From assembly GCF_005577435.1 (NCBI RefSeq), contig NZ_CP040396.1:509501-573500 (forward strand): a DNA stretch of 64,000 nt, in the 5' to 3' direction. Source of the stretch: Paenibacillus algicola (lineage in GTDB: Bacteria; Bacillota; Bacilli; Paenibacillales; Paenibacillaceae). Both the position numbers and the translations under genes were made by a program. Each line of letters begins with the position of its first letter. Position 1 is the stretch's first letter. Positions 1 through 9,127 of the stretch are shown here, in pieces. Below the pieces are notes generated by a model. It saw only the letters and a program-made list of their open reading frames with translations, was not told the origin of the DNA and made no database searches.

Positions 1-1
1 G

Positions 2-784
2 ATGACCTCCTCCAATGACCATGCGCTGCCAGAGCCGGTTGTGATGCACAGATCCGATGAGATTGGTCAGCTGGAGGCTGGCTATAACGCTATGGTAGAG
101 CAGCTTGCGAAAAGCAGGCACCGGGAGCAGGAGGAGGCGGAGCTGCGGAAGTCACTGATTGCCAACTTGTCGCATGATCTCCGCACTCCGCTGACCGTGA
201 TCCGCAGCCATATTTTTTCAATGGAGCAGGAAGCCTTGTCAATCAACGGCCGTAAATCACTGCATCTGATGGAATCCAAAATCCAAGACCTGGGAGCATT
301 GATCGACAATCTTCTCTCTTATAGCTTGCTGACGAGCGGCAAAGTGCTTTTGGAGCGGGAACCCCTTGACCTTTTGCGGCTCGTTCGGGAAAGCGCGGCG
401 GCCTGGTATCCTCTCTGGGAGAAGGAGGGGATTGAGCTGGACATCGAGCTGCAGGACGGAGCCTGGGTGTGGAGGATCGACGAGCTCTGGTTCAAGCGTC
501 TGCTGGATAATCTGTTCCAAAATGTAGTCCGTCATGCTAAAGGCGGCGGTTATATTGGCATTCATAGGACCGTGCTTGATAACGGGGTACAGGCGCTGTT
601 GATCAGCGACAAGGGTCCGGGAATGGATGCAAAAACGCCGGGAACGGGGTCTGGAATAGGCCTGGCCATCGTTCATTTTTTGGCGAAAGAAATGGAAGTT
701 GACTGTCAAATCCAATCCGGGACGCAAGGGACGGTGTTTACGTTGTCGCAGCCAGCAGGACGTGAGGGAGGACGTGAATTTTAA
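2..784 (+). CDS. Sensor histidine kinase, 5' end cut by window
   Basis: This is the cytoplasmic end of a membrane sensor kinase. The first 35 residues or so look like the end of a HAMP linker (DEIGQLEAGYNAMVEQL). A HisKA domain follows with H-box SHDLRTPL, then a HATPase domain with an N-box (LLDNLFQNVVRHA), a G1 box (DKGPGMD) and a G2 box (GSGIGLAIV). All catalytic motifs look intact. No membrane segment is visible, so the sensory part lies upstream of the window. The ABC exporter genes follow about 50 bases downstream on the same strand, which suggests a kinase-regulator-exporter locus of the bacitracin/lantibiotic response type. That link is inferred from order only; the partner regulator is not in view. 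Confidence 0.9.
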   Translation: MTSSNDHALPEPVVMHRSDEIGQLEAGYNAMVEQLAKSRHREQEEAELRKSLIANLSHDLRTPLTVIRSHIFSMEQEALSINGRKSLHLMESKIQDLGALIDNLLSYSLLTSGKVLLEREPLDLLRLVRESAAAWYPLWEKEGIELDIELQDGAWVWRIDELWFKRLLDNLFQNVVRHAKGGGYIGIHRTVLDNGVQALLISDKGPGMDAKTPGTGSGIGLAIVHFLAKEMEVDCQIQSGTQGTVFTLSQPAGREGGREF

Positions 785-833
785 TCTAATTTTAAACAGG
801 GAGGCAACCGGTATTTAACCTTGGAGCTTTAAA

Positions 834-1769
834 GTGAATTCCGAGGTGATGAATGTGGCTGAATGGGTTATTGAAACCAAAGGGCTGACCAAAATGTACA
901 AAAAGCGTGCCGTCGTGGATCAGGTGAATCTGCAAATTGCGAAGGGAGATATTTACGGTTTTCTGGGACCGAACGGGGCGGGGAAGACGACCACCATCCG
1001 CATGCTGCTGGGCTTGATCCAGCCGACACACGGTGTCATTGAGATATTCGGCCGGGATTTGAAGAAGGAAAAGCTGACTATTTTAAGGCGGACAGGTTCG
1101 CTCGTAGAGTCCCCTTCTTATTACGGACATCTGAGCGCTGTTGAAAATCTGGAAGCACTTCGCCGCATTCTGGCGGTGCCTAAACAACGGATTGACGAGG
1201 TGCTGGACATGGTCTCACTGACCCGGGAAGCCAAGCGGCCGGTTAAAGGATATTCGCTTGGAATGAAGCAGCGGCTCGGTATTGCCGCTTCGCTGCTGGG
1301 CAGTCCTGAGCTGCTTATTCTGGACGAGCCGACGAACGGGCTGGATCCCGCCGGCATTCAGGAGATTCGGGAGCTGATCGTAAGCATGCCCATGCAATAC
1401 GGGGTCACGGTTCTCGTATCCAGCCACCTGTTAAGCGAAATTGAATTAATGGCTGGCCGGGTCGGGATTATTCGAGAAGGCAAACTGGTCTATCAGGACA
1501 CCGTACGTAAGCTGGTATCCCAAGCCTCCGAGGGCTTTACGTTCAGCGTATCTGATCCTGAAGATGCGCTGGGACTCGCTTTGAAGCTGGGATGCCGTGG
1601 CAGGCTGCGGGCCGGTATGCTGGACCTTGCACCGATGCCGGATGTCCAAGTAGCCGATGTCGTTCGGCAGCTGGTAGAACAGCACCATATGGTATACCGG
1701 GTGGAGGAGAAGCGCAGGTCGCTGGAGGACATCTTTATGGAGATCGTCGGAAAGGGAAACAGCTTATGA
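834..1769 (+). CDS. ABC transporter ATP-binding protein, BcrA/LanF type
   Basis: This ATPase subunit powers a two-permease exporter. Walker A is GPNGAGKTT, the signature region is SLGMKQRLGIA, Walker B is LLILDEPTNGLD, and the switch histidine is in SSHLLSE. Its length of about 310 residues fits the BcrA/SpaF family of peptide-antibiotic resistance and lantibiotic immunity transporters. The first possible start is GTG at 834. A second GTG at 855 is better placed behind GAGGTG, so the true protein may be seven residues shorter. The stop overlaps the next start in an ATGA arrangement, which shows translational coupling. The substrate cannot be read from the sequence. Confidence 0.92.
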   Translation: MNSEVMNVAEWVIETKGLTKMYKKRAVVDQVNLQIAKGDIYGFLGPNGAGKTTTIRMLLGLIQPTHGVIEIFGRDLKKEKLTILRRTGSLVESPSYYGHLSAVENLEALRRILAVPKQRIDEVLDMVSLTREAKRPVKGYSLGMKQRLGIAASLLGSPELLILDEPTNGLDPAGIQEIRELIVSMPMQYGVTVLVSSHLLSEIELMAGRVGIIREGKLVYQDTVRKLVSQASEGFTFSVSDPEDALGLALKLGCRGRLRAGMLDLAPMPDVQVADVVRQLVEQHHMVYRVEEKRRSLEDIFMEIVGKGNSL

Positions 1770-2482
1770 TGAGCCGGGCGTTATTTGCGGAAGAGCTGAA
1801 GATCCGGGGGAAGGGCATCTGGCTGCTGGCCGTGATTGGTCCCATCGGACTCATTGGCATGCAGGCGCTGAATTACGGACTGCGTTTCGATTACTTGATG
1901 AAGGCTTATGCTGCGGATATGTGGGGCGGTCTGCTGGAGAACATCTTTAGCTTTGTGCCCATTGCCCTCATTCTGGGGGCGGCATTACTCAGCTCGCTAC
2001 TGGCCAATGTGGAGCACCAGCACAGCTCCTGGAAGCAGCTGCTGGCTTTGCCGATCAGCCGGACCGCGGTGTTTAGTTCAAAATTTGTGGTACTTTGTAT
2101 ATTGCTATGCTTCTCATGTGCGCTGCTGTTCGTCGGTATCATTGGTCTGGGCCTCATGCTCGGAATGCCAGTGAATGAGATGCCGGTCTATGACATTCTG
2201 CGGATTAGCTTCGCGCCGCTAGCGGGGACGCTGCCGCTGCTTGCCATCCAGCTGTGGATGTCCATTCATCTCAAGAATCAAGGCATCCCTGTCAGCATCG
2301 GTGTAACGGCAGCGATTGTGTCCTTGTTTGCCATCCAGTTGCCGGACTATGCTCCGCTGAAGTGGCCGCTGCTGGCTTATCAGGGTCCCGGACAAGGCAA
2401 AGTGATTGGAGCCGGCCTGGTCCTGAGTGCGTTAATCGGCCTGGCAGGAGCGATTCATTTCCACCGAAAGGATGTAGACTAG
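1766..2482 (+). CDS. ABC-2 type permease of immunity-type exporter
   Basis: This membrane subunit of about 238 residues pairs with the upstream ATPase. It begins with MMSRALFAEELK, where a short cytoplasmic segment precedes the first membrane helix, and shows about six hydrophobic segments, as in the LanE/LanG and BcrB permeases. The start at 1766 was chosen because ATGA overlaps the ATPase stop; the open frame extends further upstream inside that gene but without a ribosome site. The second permease gene begins three bases after its stop. Family membership is clear from topology and context; the transported compound is unknown. Confidence 0.85.
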   Translation: MMSRALFAEELKIRGKGIWLLAVIGPIGLIGMQALNYGLRFDYLMKAYAADMWGGLLENIFSFVPIALILGAALLSSLLANVEHQHSSWKQLLALPISRTAVFSSKFVVLCILLCFSCALLFVGIIGLGLMLGMPVNEMPVYDILRISFAPLAGTLPLLAIQLWMSIHLKNQGIPVSIGVTAAIVSLFAIQLPDYAPLKWPLLAYQGPGQGKVIGAGLVLSALIGLAGAIHFHRKDVD

Positions 2483-2484
2483 GC

Positions 2485-3222
2485 ATGATGACGTATTACT
2501 TCAGAGCTCTGTCATCCGAATGGCTGAAGCTGTCCTCTTCTCGAATTTGGCTGCATCTGCTGCTCAGTCCCTTGCTGGCTCTGCTGATCAGCATCGGAAA
2601 TGGAGCTCCCGAAAGCGACATGCCTTGGCATGTTCTGGCAGGAACGATGACAAGCGTGCACGCCTTGCTCTTCCTGCCGATCTTGACCGGGATATTTGGA
2701 GCGATGATATGCCGCTACGAGCATGCCAGCGGCGGATGGAAGCAGCTGCTGGTGACTCCGGTTTCCCGCACGGCGCTATATTGCGCCAAGCTCACCGTCG
2801 TGGCTATTCTTATTGGCGGAGTGCAGCTTCTGTTTCTGGCAGCGGTGTTCAGTGCAGGCTGGTATTATGGCGTGCATGCCCCCTTACCTTGGGATATGCT
2901 GTCAACAAGCTTGCTTGGGGGCTGGGCAGCCTGTCTGCCGCTGGCGGCCTTACAGCTGTTATTATCTACAATCTGGAGCAGCTTTGCTGCTCCGCTAGCT
3001 CTGAATGTGGTGTTTACTATTCCGAATATGCTTGTGGCGAACTCGGTGCAGTACGCTCCCTACTATCCATGGGCCCAGCCACTGCTGGCGATGGTGCCGT
3101 CAGGGGAAACAGGCTTCGGAGCGTTTGTAGTACCGCTGCAAACATGGATGCTTATGGTGATGGGCGGATTCATATTGTTTTTTGCTGCCGGACTGGTCTA
3201 TATCCAGCGAAAAGAAGTATAG
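2485..3222 (+). CDS. ABC-2 type permease, second subunit
   Basis: A second membrane subunit of about 245 residues, starting MMTYYFRALSSEWLKLSSS. It is laid out like the preceding permease and is weakly similar to it: both have a W-K-Q-L-L motif after the second helix followed by P-[IV]-S-R-TA. The pair probably arose by duplication and forms a heterodimer. The gene closes the exporter operon. The next gene, alpha-galactosidase, begins 115 bases downstream with its own ribosome site, and I saw no clear terminator between them. Confidence 0.85.
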   Translation: MMTYYFRALSSEWLKLSSSRIWLHLLLSPLLALLISIGNGAPESDMPWHVLAGTMTSVHALLFLPILTGIFGAMICRYEHASGGWKQLLVTPVSRTALYCAKLTVVAILIGGVQLLFLAAVFSAGWYYGVHAPLPWDMLSTSLLGGWAACLPLAALQLLLSTIWSSFAAPLALNVVFTIPNMLVANSVQYAPYYPWAQPLLAMVPSGETGFGAFVVPLQTWMLMVMGGFILFFAAGLVYIQRKEV

Positions 3223-3337
3223 GGAAAGGCAATATGACACAAAAGTCCATACAGAGAATCACTTCAATGAAGTTACTTCTCCTGGATAAGCTAGTAGAAT
3301 GAAGTCATGCTCATCCTATTATTCAGGAGGTATATTG

Positions 3338-5530
3338 ATGCCTATTTATGTTGACAAGAACCATGAATTGTTTCATCTTCAATCCAAAAACTCCAGCTAT
3401 ATCATTCAAATTGTCCGGGGCTACGCAGCCCATGTCTATTATGGTCCCAAGCTTCGCCAGGGCAGCAATCTGGGAGGGATGCTGAAATATGAGCTTCGTT
3501 CCTCATTCACTCCGAACACGGTTCCGGATGACAAAACGATCTCATTAGATACGCTTCCACAGGAATATCCGCAGTATGGATCCAGTGATTTCCGAAGTCC
3601 AGGATACCAGGTGAAGCTAGAGAACGGCTCCCGGATTACGGAGCTGGTTTATGAATCGCATGCCATTTATGCTGGGAAGCCCGAGCTTGAAGGACTGCCA
3701 GCCGTTTATGTCGAGCAGGAACGCGAGGCGGAGACGCTGGAGCTGACGCTTGCCGATCACGTTACAGGACTGAAGGTAGTGCTGTGCTATTCGGTGTTTG
3801 CAGATTTCAGCGCGATCACACGCTCGGTTCGGTTCGAGAACGGGGGAGAAGAGACGCTTGCCCTGGAGCGCGCGCTTAGCGCTTCCCTGGATTTTGCGGA
3901 CAGCCGATATGAGGTATTGTATTTGTCCGGGGCATGGGCCCGCGAGCGCCATATTCAGCGCCGCAGACTGGCACCGGGAAGCACTTCAATCGGCAGCCGG
4001 CGGGGCTCCAGCTCGCATCAACTGAACCCGTTCATGGCGCTGGTTCGCCCGGAGACCACAGAGCATACAGGCGATGCATATGGCTTCAGCCTTGTATACA
4101 GCGGCAGCTTTATGGCGGAGGCTGAGGTGGAGCAGTTCGGGATGGCACGGCTGCAGATCGGAATGAATCCGTTTGATTTCTCCTGGCAGCTGAATCCGGG
4201 AGAAGGGTTTCAGACCCCGGAAGCCGTGCTAGTCTATTCGGACGAGGGGCTGGGCGGGATGTCCCGCGAGTATCACCGTTTGTACCGCACCCGTCTGTGC
4301 CGGGGCGTTCACCGCGACCGGGAGCGGCCGATTCTGATCAACAACTGGGAAGCGACTTATTTTGATTTCAATGCAGATAAGATTGAGGAGATCGCCAAAG
4401 CGGGCAGTGAGCTGGGGATTGAGCTGTTCGTGCTGGATGACGGATGGTTTGGACGCCGGGACAAGGACAACAGCTCGCTTGGAGACTGGTATGAGGATCG
4501 GCGGAAGCTGCCGGGCGGCCTGGCGGATCTGGCGGAGCGGGTACGGGCGACGGGGCTGCAGTTTGGCCTCTGGTTTGAGCCGGAGATGGTATCTCCGGAC
4601 AGTGACCTGTACCGGAGTCATCCGGACTGGTGCCTCCATGTGCCGAACCGCCGGCGGACGGAAGCCCGCGAGCAGCTGATTTTGGATATGTCGCGGGAGG
4701 ATGTCCGGGCGTATGTGTATGAGCGGCTGAGTGATATTTTTAGAAACGTACCGATCTCTTATGTGAAATGGGATATGAACCGCAACATGACGGAGATTGG
4801 CTCGGCGGCGCTGCCTGCACATTTGCAGCGGGAAACGGCGCATCGTTATATGCTGGGGCTTTACGGGCTGCTGGAGCGGATTACAACAGAGTTTCCGGAT
4901 ATTTTGTTCGAGAGCTGCTCCGGCGGCGGCGGACGCTTTGATCCCGGCATTCTGTACTACATGCCCCAGACCTGGACGAGTGACAATACGGACGCCGTTG
5001 AGCGCCTGAAAATCCAATACGGAACGAGTCTGGTATATCCGGTATCCACGATGGGAGCGCATGTGTCGGCTGTGCCGAACCATCAGGTGGAGCGGACGAC
5101 CTCGCTTTCGTTCCGCGGCGATGTGGCCATGTCTGGCAACTTCGGCTATGAGCTGGATCTGACCCGCTGGACGGAGGAAGAGAAGGAGATTGCAGCACAG
5201 CAGGTCAAGGATTACAAAGAAATCCGCGGCCTGGTTCAGCAGGGCGATCTGTACCGGCTGCTGAGCCCGTTCGAGGGTAATGAGACGGCGTGGATGTTCG
5301 TGAGCCCGGACAAAAGCGAAGCACTGGTGTTCTATTTCAAGGTGCTGGCTGAGCCAAACGGTCCACTGCAGCGCGTCCAGCTGGCAGGGCTGGATGCCGG
5401 CAAGGACTACCAGATAGGAGCCGATGGAGAAGTGATGGGCGGCGACCGGCTTATGGCTGCCGGACTGCCCGTGTCCTCCCTGCATGGCGATTTCTCCAGC
5501 ATGTGGGTGCGGTTGAAGGCTGTGAATTAG
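3338..5530 (+). CDS. Alpha-galactosidase, GH36
   Basis: Hydrolyses terminal alpha-1,6-galactosyl residues of melibiose and raffinose-type sugars; probably cytoplasmic, as no signal peptide is visible. The 730-residue length matches GH36 tetrameric enzymes such as Geobacillus AgaN. An N-terminal beta-supersandwich is followed by a TIM barrel. The nucleophile is Asp479 in KWDMNRN and the acid/base is Asp549 in TSDNTDA; the substrate-binding CSGGGGRFD motif is also present. The start at 3338 was chosen because AGGAGG lies seven bases upstream (3325-3330); the open frame runs 13 codons further upstream without a ribosome site. No dedicated sugar transporter or regulator is adjacent. Confidence 0.95.
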   Translation: MPIYVDKNHELFHLQSKNSSYIIQIVRGYAAHVYYGPKLRQGSNLGGMLKYELRSSFTPNTVPDDKTISLDTLPQEYPQYGSSDFRSPGYQVKLENGSRITELVYESHAIYAGKPELEGLPAVYVEQEREAETLELTLADHVTGLKVVLCYSVFADFSAITRSVRFENGGEETLALERALSASLDFADSRYEVLYLSGAWARERHIQRRRLAPGSTSIGSRRGSSSHQLNPFMALVRPETTEHTGDAYGFSLVYSGSFMAEAEVEQFGMARLQIGMNPFDFSWQLNPGEGFQTPEAVLVYSDEGLGGMSREYHRLYRTRLCRGVHRDRERPILINNWEATYFDFNADKIEEIAKAGSELGIELFVLDDGWFGRRDKDNSSLGDWYEDRRKLPGGLADLAERVRATGLQFGLWFEPEMVSPDSDLYRSHPDWCLHVPNRRRTEAREQLILDMSREDVRAYVYERLSDIFRNVPISYVKWDMNRNMTEIGSAALPAHLQRETAHRYMLGLYGLLERITTEFPDILFESCSGGGGRFDPGILYYMPQTWTSDNTDAVERLKIQYGTSLVYPVSTMGAHVSAVPNHQVERTTSLSFRGDVAMSGNFGYELDLTRWTEEEKEIAAQQVKDYKEIRGLVQQGDLYRLLSPFEGNETAWMFVSPDKSEALVFYFKVLAEPNGPLQRVQLAGLDAGKDYQIGADGEVMGGDRLMAAGLPVSSLHGDFSSMWVRLKAVN

Positions 5531-5551
5531 CGGACGCTTACCCTAACTGGC

Positions 5552-5597
5552 GGGGCCGCCCCTGAAGATGTCATATCTTTGGGGGCGGCCCCTCTTT
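5552..5597 (+). terminator. Hairpin terminator after alpha-galactosidase
   Basis: GGGGCCGCCCC (5552-5562) pairs with GGGGCGGCCCC (5582-5592) and is followed by TCTTTGT. The stem is strong and GC-rich, but the T-tract is short, so termination may be partial. Confidence 0.5.
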
Positions 5598-5623
5598 GTG
5601 TCCTCGGGTAGAGGAAGCGCTCC

Positions 5624-6999
5624 ATGCGCCCGCATGCTGCCCCTGCGCCAAATGAACGCGAAAAACCGAACACATTGCGTTCGTATGCCGCCCCCGCGCC
5701 AAATGAATGCGAAAAACCGAACCCGATGCGCCCGCATGCCGCCCCTGCGCCAAACGAACGCGAAAAACCGAACTCAATGCGTCCGTATGCCGTCCCCGCG
5801 CCAAACGAATGCGAAAAACCGAACACGATGCGTCCGGCTGCCGCCCCCGCGCCAAACGAACGCGAAAAACCGAACTCAATGCGTCCGTATGCTGCCCCCG
5901 CGCCAAACGAACGCGAAAAACCGAACTCAATGCGCCCGCATGCCGCCCCCGCGCCAAACGAATGCGAAAAACCGAACTCGATGCGTCGCTGGCGTGGATC
6001 TGGAGTAGATGAACGCGAAAAACAGAACACGATGCGTTCGCCTGCCGCCCCCGCGCCAAACGAATGCGAAAAACCGAACCCGATGCGTCCGCCTGCCGCC
6101 ACGGCGCCAAACGAACGCGAAAAACCGAACCCGATGCGTCCGGCTGCCGCCCCCGCGCCAAACGAACGTGAAAAACTAAACTCGATGCGTTCGCCTGCCG
6201 CCCCCGCGCCAAACGAATGCGAAAAACCGAACACATTGCGTCCGTATGCCGCCCCCGCGCCAAACGAACGCGAAAAACCGAACACGATGCGTCCGGCTGT
6301 CGTCCCCGCGCCAAACGAACGTGAAAAACCGAACACATTGCGTTCGTATGTCGTCCCCGCGCCAAACGAACGCGAAAAACCGAACACGATGCGTCCGGCT
6401 GCCGCCCCCGCGCCAAACGAATGCGAAAAACCGAACTCGATGCGTTCGTATGCCGCCCCCGCGCCAAACGAACGCGAAAAACCTAACACATTGCGTCCGT
6501 ATGCCGCCCCCGCGCCAAACGAACGCGAAAAACCGAACACATTGCGTTCGCCTGCCGCCCCCGCGCCAAACGAACGCGAAAAACTAAACTCGATGCGCCC
6601 GCATGTCGCCCCCGCGCCAAACGAACGCGAAAAACTGAACTCATTGCGTCCGTATGTCGCCCCCGCGCCAAACGAACGCGAAAAACTAAACTCGATGCGC
6701 CCGCATGTCGCCCCCGCGCCAAACGAACGCGAAAAACTGAACTCGATGCGTCGCTGTGGCGGATATGGAGTAAATGAACGCGAAAAACCGAACACGATGT
6801 GCCACTGGCGTGGATCTGGAGTAGATGAACGCGAAAAACTGAACTCGATGCGCCACTGTGGCGGATATGGAGTAAACGAATGCGAAAAACCGAACACGAT
6901 GCGACCGCATGCTGCATCCGGCCAAATGAACGCGAAAAACCGAACCCGATGCGTCCGTATGCCGTCCCCGCGCTAAACGAACGCGAAAAACCGATCGCA
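5624..6999. repeat. 27-copy tandem array of a 51-bp repeat
   Basis: About 27 head-to-tail units fill the gap between two convergent glycosidase genes. Units 1-25 are exactly 51 bases (17 codons), unit 26 has lost one base, and unit 27 is degenerate at its end. Each unit has a nearly fixed half (GAACGCGAAAAACCGAAC) and a variable half. Units 8 and 23-25 carry a quite different variable half (for example TGTGGCGGATATGGAGTAAA). Because the period is a multiple of three, long frames stay open on both strands: about 450 codons plus and 456 minus. None has a ribosome site, and the translations are simple 17-residue repeats, so I treat the array as non-coding. Base composition is uniform and unlike the flanking genes. 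Confidence 0.9.
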
Positions 7000-7027
7000 A
7001 GCGAGCGACGTCGCAGCCGATGAAGAC

Positions 7028-7061
7028 AAAAAAACCCCAGCAATCAAACTCATTGCTGGGG
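7028..7061 (-). terminator. Intrinsic terminator of the neopullulanase gene
   Basis: CCCCAGCAAT (7035-7044) pairs perfectly with ATTGCTGGGG (7052-7061). On the minus strand it is followed by seven T residues (7028-7034), so it is a classical Rho-independent terminator 18 bases after the stop of the minus-strand gene. Confidence 0.92.
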
Positions 7062-7078
7062 CAGATGGGGCGGCCTAA

Positions 7079-8833
7079 CTATGCGTCGGCCTTCAAGATG
7101 GCAAAGCCATACGCCGGCAGCTTCACGCTGAGACGGCCTTTTGCAGCCTGTACTTCTTCCTGGGTCCACAGATTGGTCCACTTGGCGTCATCGACAGGGA
7201 CGCTGAGCGTCTGGCCCATTTTGTCATTGTTGACCAGGATGATGATGGACTCCTGATCGTCCTCACGGCGGTATGCCAGCTTCCCGCTCTGATTCTCAGC
7301 CGTCAGGAAATGGAACGAGCCTGTACGCAGAGCCGAGTGCTCCTTGCGCAGAGAAATGAGCTTCTGGTAGAAGTGGAACAGCTCCCGATCCTGCTTGGCG
7401 GTATCCCACTCCATGCATGCGCGGCAGCCTGGATCATGTCCGCCCTCCATACCAATCTCATCGCCGTAGTAGATGCAAGGCGTGCCGGAGTAAGTGAACT
7501 GGAACATCGCCGCCAGCTTCATGAGGCGCTTGTCGCCGCCTGCGAGCGTCAGCAGACGTGCCGTATCATGGCTGTCCAGCAGGTTGAACGCCACCTCACT
7601 GGCCTGACGCGGATAACCGGCCAGCTGTCTGCCGAGCATGAAGGAGAACTTCTCGGCGTCAATCGACTGCTGTATGAAGAAATCCAGCACAGCGTTCGTG
7701 AACGGATAGTTCATGACGGCATCGAACTGGTCGCCCTCCAGCCAGATAGAGGATTCATGCCATACCTCGCCGAGGATGTAGGCGTCAGGGTTCGCTTTTT
7801 TGACGACCTGACGGAATTCGCGCCAGAACTGATGACCGACCTCATTCGCCACATCCAGGCGCCAGCCGTCGATCCCCGTCTCGGTGATCCAATACTCCGC
7901 AGCCTTCAGCAAATACGCCTTCACTTCCGGATTCTCGGTGTTCAGCTTCGGCATCAGCGGCTCAAAAGCAAAAGTATCATAGGTCGGGATGCCGTCCACC
8001 ACTTCCAGCGGAAGAGAACGAACATAGAACCAGTCCTTGTACCGGGAATTCTCGCCGTTCTTCTGAACATCCACAAAGGGAGCGAACGTGCGCCCGGAGT
8101 GGTTAAACACCGCATCCAGCAGCACTCGGATACCCCGCTCATGGCAGAGATCTACAAGCTGCTTCAAGGTGTCCTTGTCCCCGAACTGCGGGTCAATCAT
8201 CATATAATCTTCGGTATCGTATTTATGATTCGTCGTCGCTGTGAACAGCGGTGTGAAATAGATGGCATTGACGCCCAGCTCGCTAAGGTAATCCAGGTGG
8301 TCCATAACCCCTTGCAGGTCCCCGCCAAAAAAATTGTCCCGGCTCGGCTCCGCACTGCCCCAAGTCAGGGCACCCTCTGGATCGTTCGAGGTGTCGCCGT
8401 TAGCAAAGCGCTCCGGAAAAATCTGATAAAATACCGCGTCCTTCACCCAATCCGGCGTCTGGAACACGTCCACGGGATTGATAAACGGATACTCAAACAG
8501 CCGGTCCGGATTTGCAGGCGGCTCTTCGTGGAAGCCGTACTCGGACATCCAGCGCTTTTCCCGTCCCTGCTGCAGCAGGAAGCCGTATTTCAGGCGGCGG
8601 TAAGGAGGCTGGGTCTCACACTCCCAATAATCAAAGAGCTCATCAGACGAAAGCTTCTCCATCGGGATGTACTCCATCGTCTGATCCCATAAATATTTGT
8701 CGCCTGTAAGGGCATACACTTCTGTCATGTCGTTTTTCTTCGTGCGAATTCTCAGGTGGACCGTGCGTCCATCATAGGCATAAGACCAGTTTTTCCGCGG
8801 ACGGTGATATACAGCTTCCAATAACATCATCAT
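7079..8833 (-). CDS. GH13 neopullulanase / cyclomaltodextrinase
   Basis: Hydrolyses alpha-1,4 (and some alpha-1,6) bonds in pullulan, cyclodextrins and maltodextrins. The 584-residue length, a CBM34-like N-terminal beta domain (about residues 1-120) and the absence of a signal peptide fit the cytoplasmic neopullulanase/maltogenic amylase group. The GH13 regions are visible: DAVFNHSG, GWRLDVANE (nucleophile Asp), GEVWHE (acid/base Glu) and LLDSHDTAR (transition-state Asp). Calcium-site residues were not examined. The start has GGAGGAGG a few bases upstream and three consecutive ATG codons, so it could be shifted by one or two residues. A LacI-type operator candidate lies upstream. Confidence 0.93.
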   Translation of the reverse strand: MMMLLEAVYHRPRKNWSYAYDGRTVHLRIRTKKNDMTEVYALTGDKYLWDQTMEYIPMEKLSSDELFDYWECETQPPYRRLKYGFLLQQGREKRWMSEYGFHEEPPANPDRLFEYPFINPVDVFQTPDWVKDAVFYQIFPERFANGDTSNDPEGALTWGSAEPSRDNFFGGDLQGVMDHLDYLSELGVNAIYFTPLFTATTNHKYDTEDYMMIDPQFGDKDTLKQLVDLCHERGIRVLLDAVFNHSGRTFAPFVDVQKNGENSRYKDWFYVRSLPLEVVDGIPTYDTFAFEPLMPKLNTENPEVKAYLLKAAEYWITETGIDGWRLDVANEVGHQFWREFRQVVKKANPDAYILGEVWHESSIWLEGDQFDAVMNYPFTNAVLDFFIQQSIDAEKFSFMLGRQLAGYPRQASEVAFNLLDSHDTARLLTLAGGDKRLMKLAAMFQFTYSGTPCIYYGDEIGMEGGHDPGCRACMEWDTAKQDRELFHFYQKLISLRKEHSALRTGSFHFLTAENQSGKLAYRREDDQESIIILVNNDKMGQTLSVPVDDAKWTNLWTQEEVQAAKGRLSVKLPAYGFAILKADA

Positions 8834-8858
8834 TGTCCTCCTCCAATGGAATCATAAA

Positions 8859-8947
8859 AAAGGTACAGCCAGGACTAAGTATAGCCGAGGTTGTACCTTT
8901 AAGATAACATTGCCTTCAAATTTATGCTGTTACCGTTTGTGCAAACG
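8859..8947 (-). promoter_or_regulatory. Operator region upstream of neopullulanase
   Basis: Two symmetric elements lie in the 294-base gap between the divergent neopullulanase and hybrid-kinase genes. CGTTTG-TG-CAAACG (8934-8947) is a perfect palindrome of the LacI/GalR operator type, similar to MalR sites. AAAGGTACA (8859-8867) and TGTACCTTT (8892-8900) form a nine-base inverted repeat within the presumed 5' leader. Maltodextrin-dependent repression is an inference from site shape and neighbour; no regulator gene is adjacent. Confidence 0.45.
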
Positions 8948-9127
8948 ATTTACTAAGAATATAACACGGCTGGTTCTATTGAGCAAGATGGCGGCAGACA
9001 GCTTTTTATAAAATTACCCGTTTCCTTAAATATACAACATGAAGATTTGCTGAAAGGTACCAAAAATTTAAGGTTACTGACCGATACAAAAGAGACAGAC
9101 TTCCCGTACATACTGGAGGAAACCGCC

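Noticed and set aside
3617-5485. Long minus-strand frames inside the alpha-galactosidase gene
   Set aside because: Shadow frames caused by codon bias of the GC-rich coding strand; no family resemblance or ribosome site.
5527-6976. Long open frames of about 450 codons on both strands across the 51-bp array
   Set aside because: They follow from a 51-base period without stops. No ribosome site precedes either, and the translations are bare 17-residue repeats, so I did not list them as genes.
5624-6999. CRISPR array
   Set aside because: Units are contiguous without unique spacers of constant length, and no cas genes are nearby.
7310-8692. 460-codon plus-strand frame opposite the neopullulanase gene
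   Set aside because: Antisense shadow of a gene with all GH13 motifs on the minus strand.
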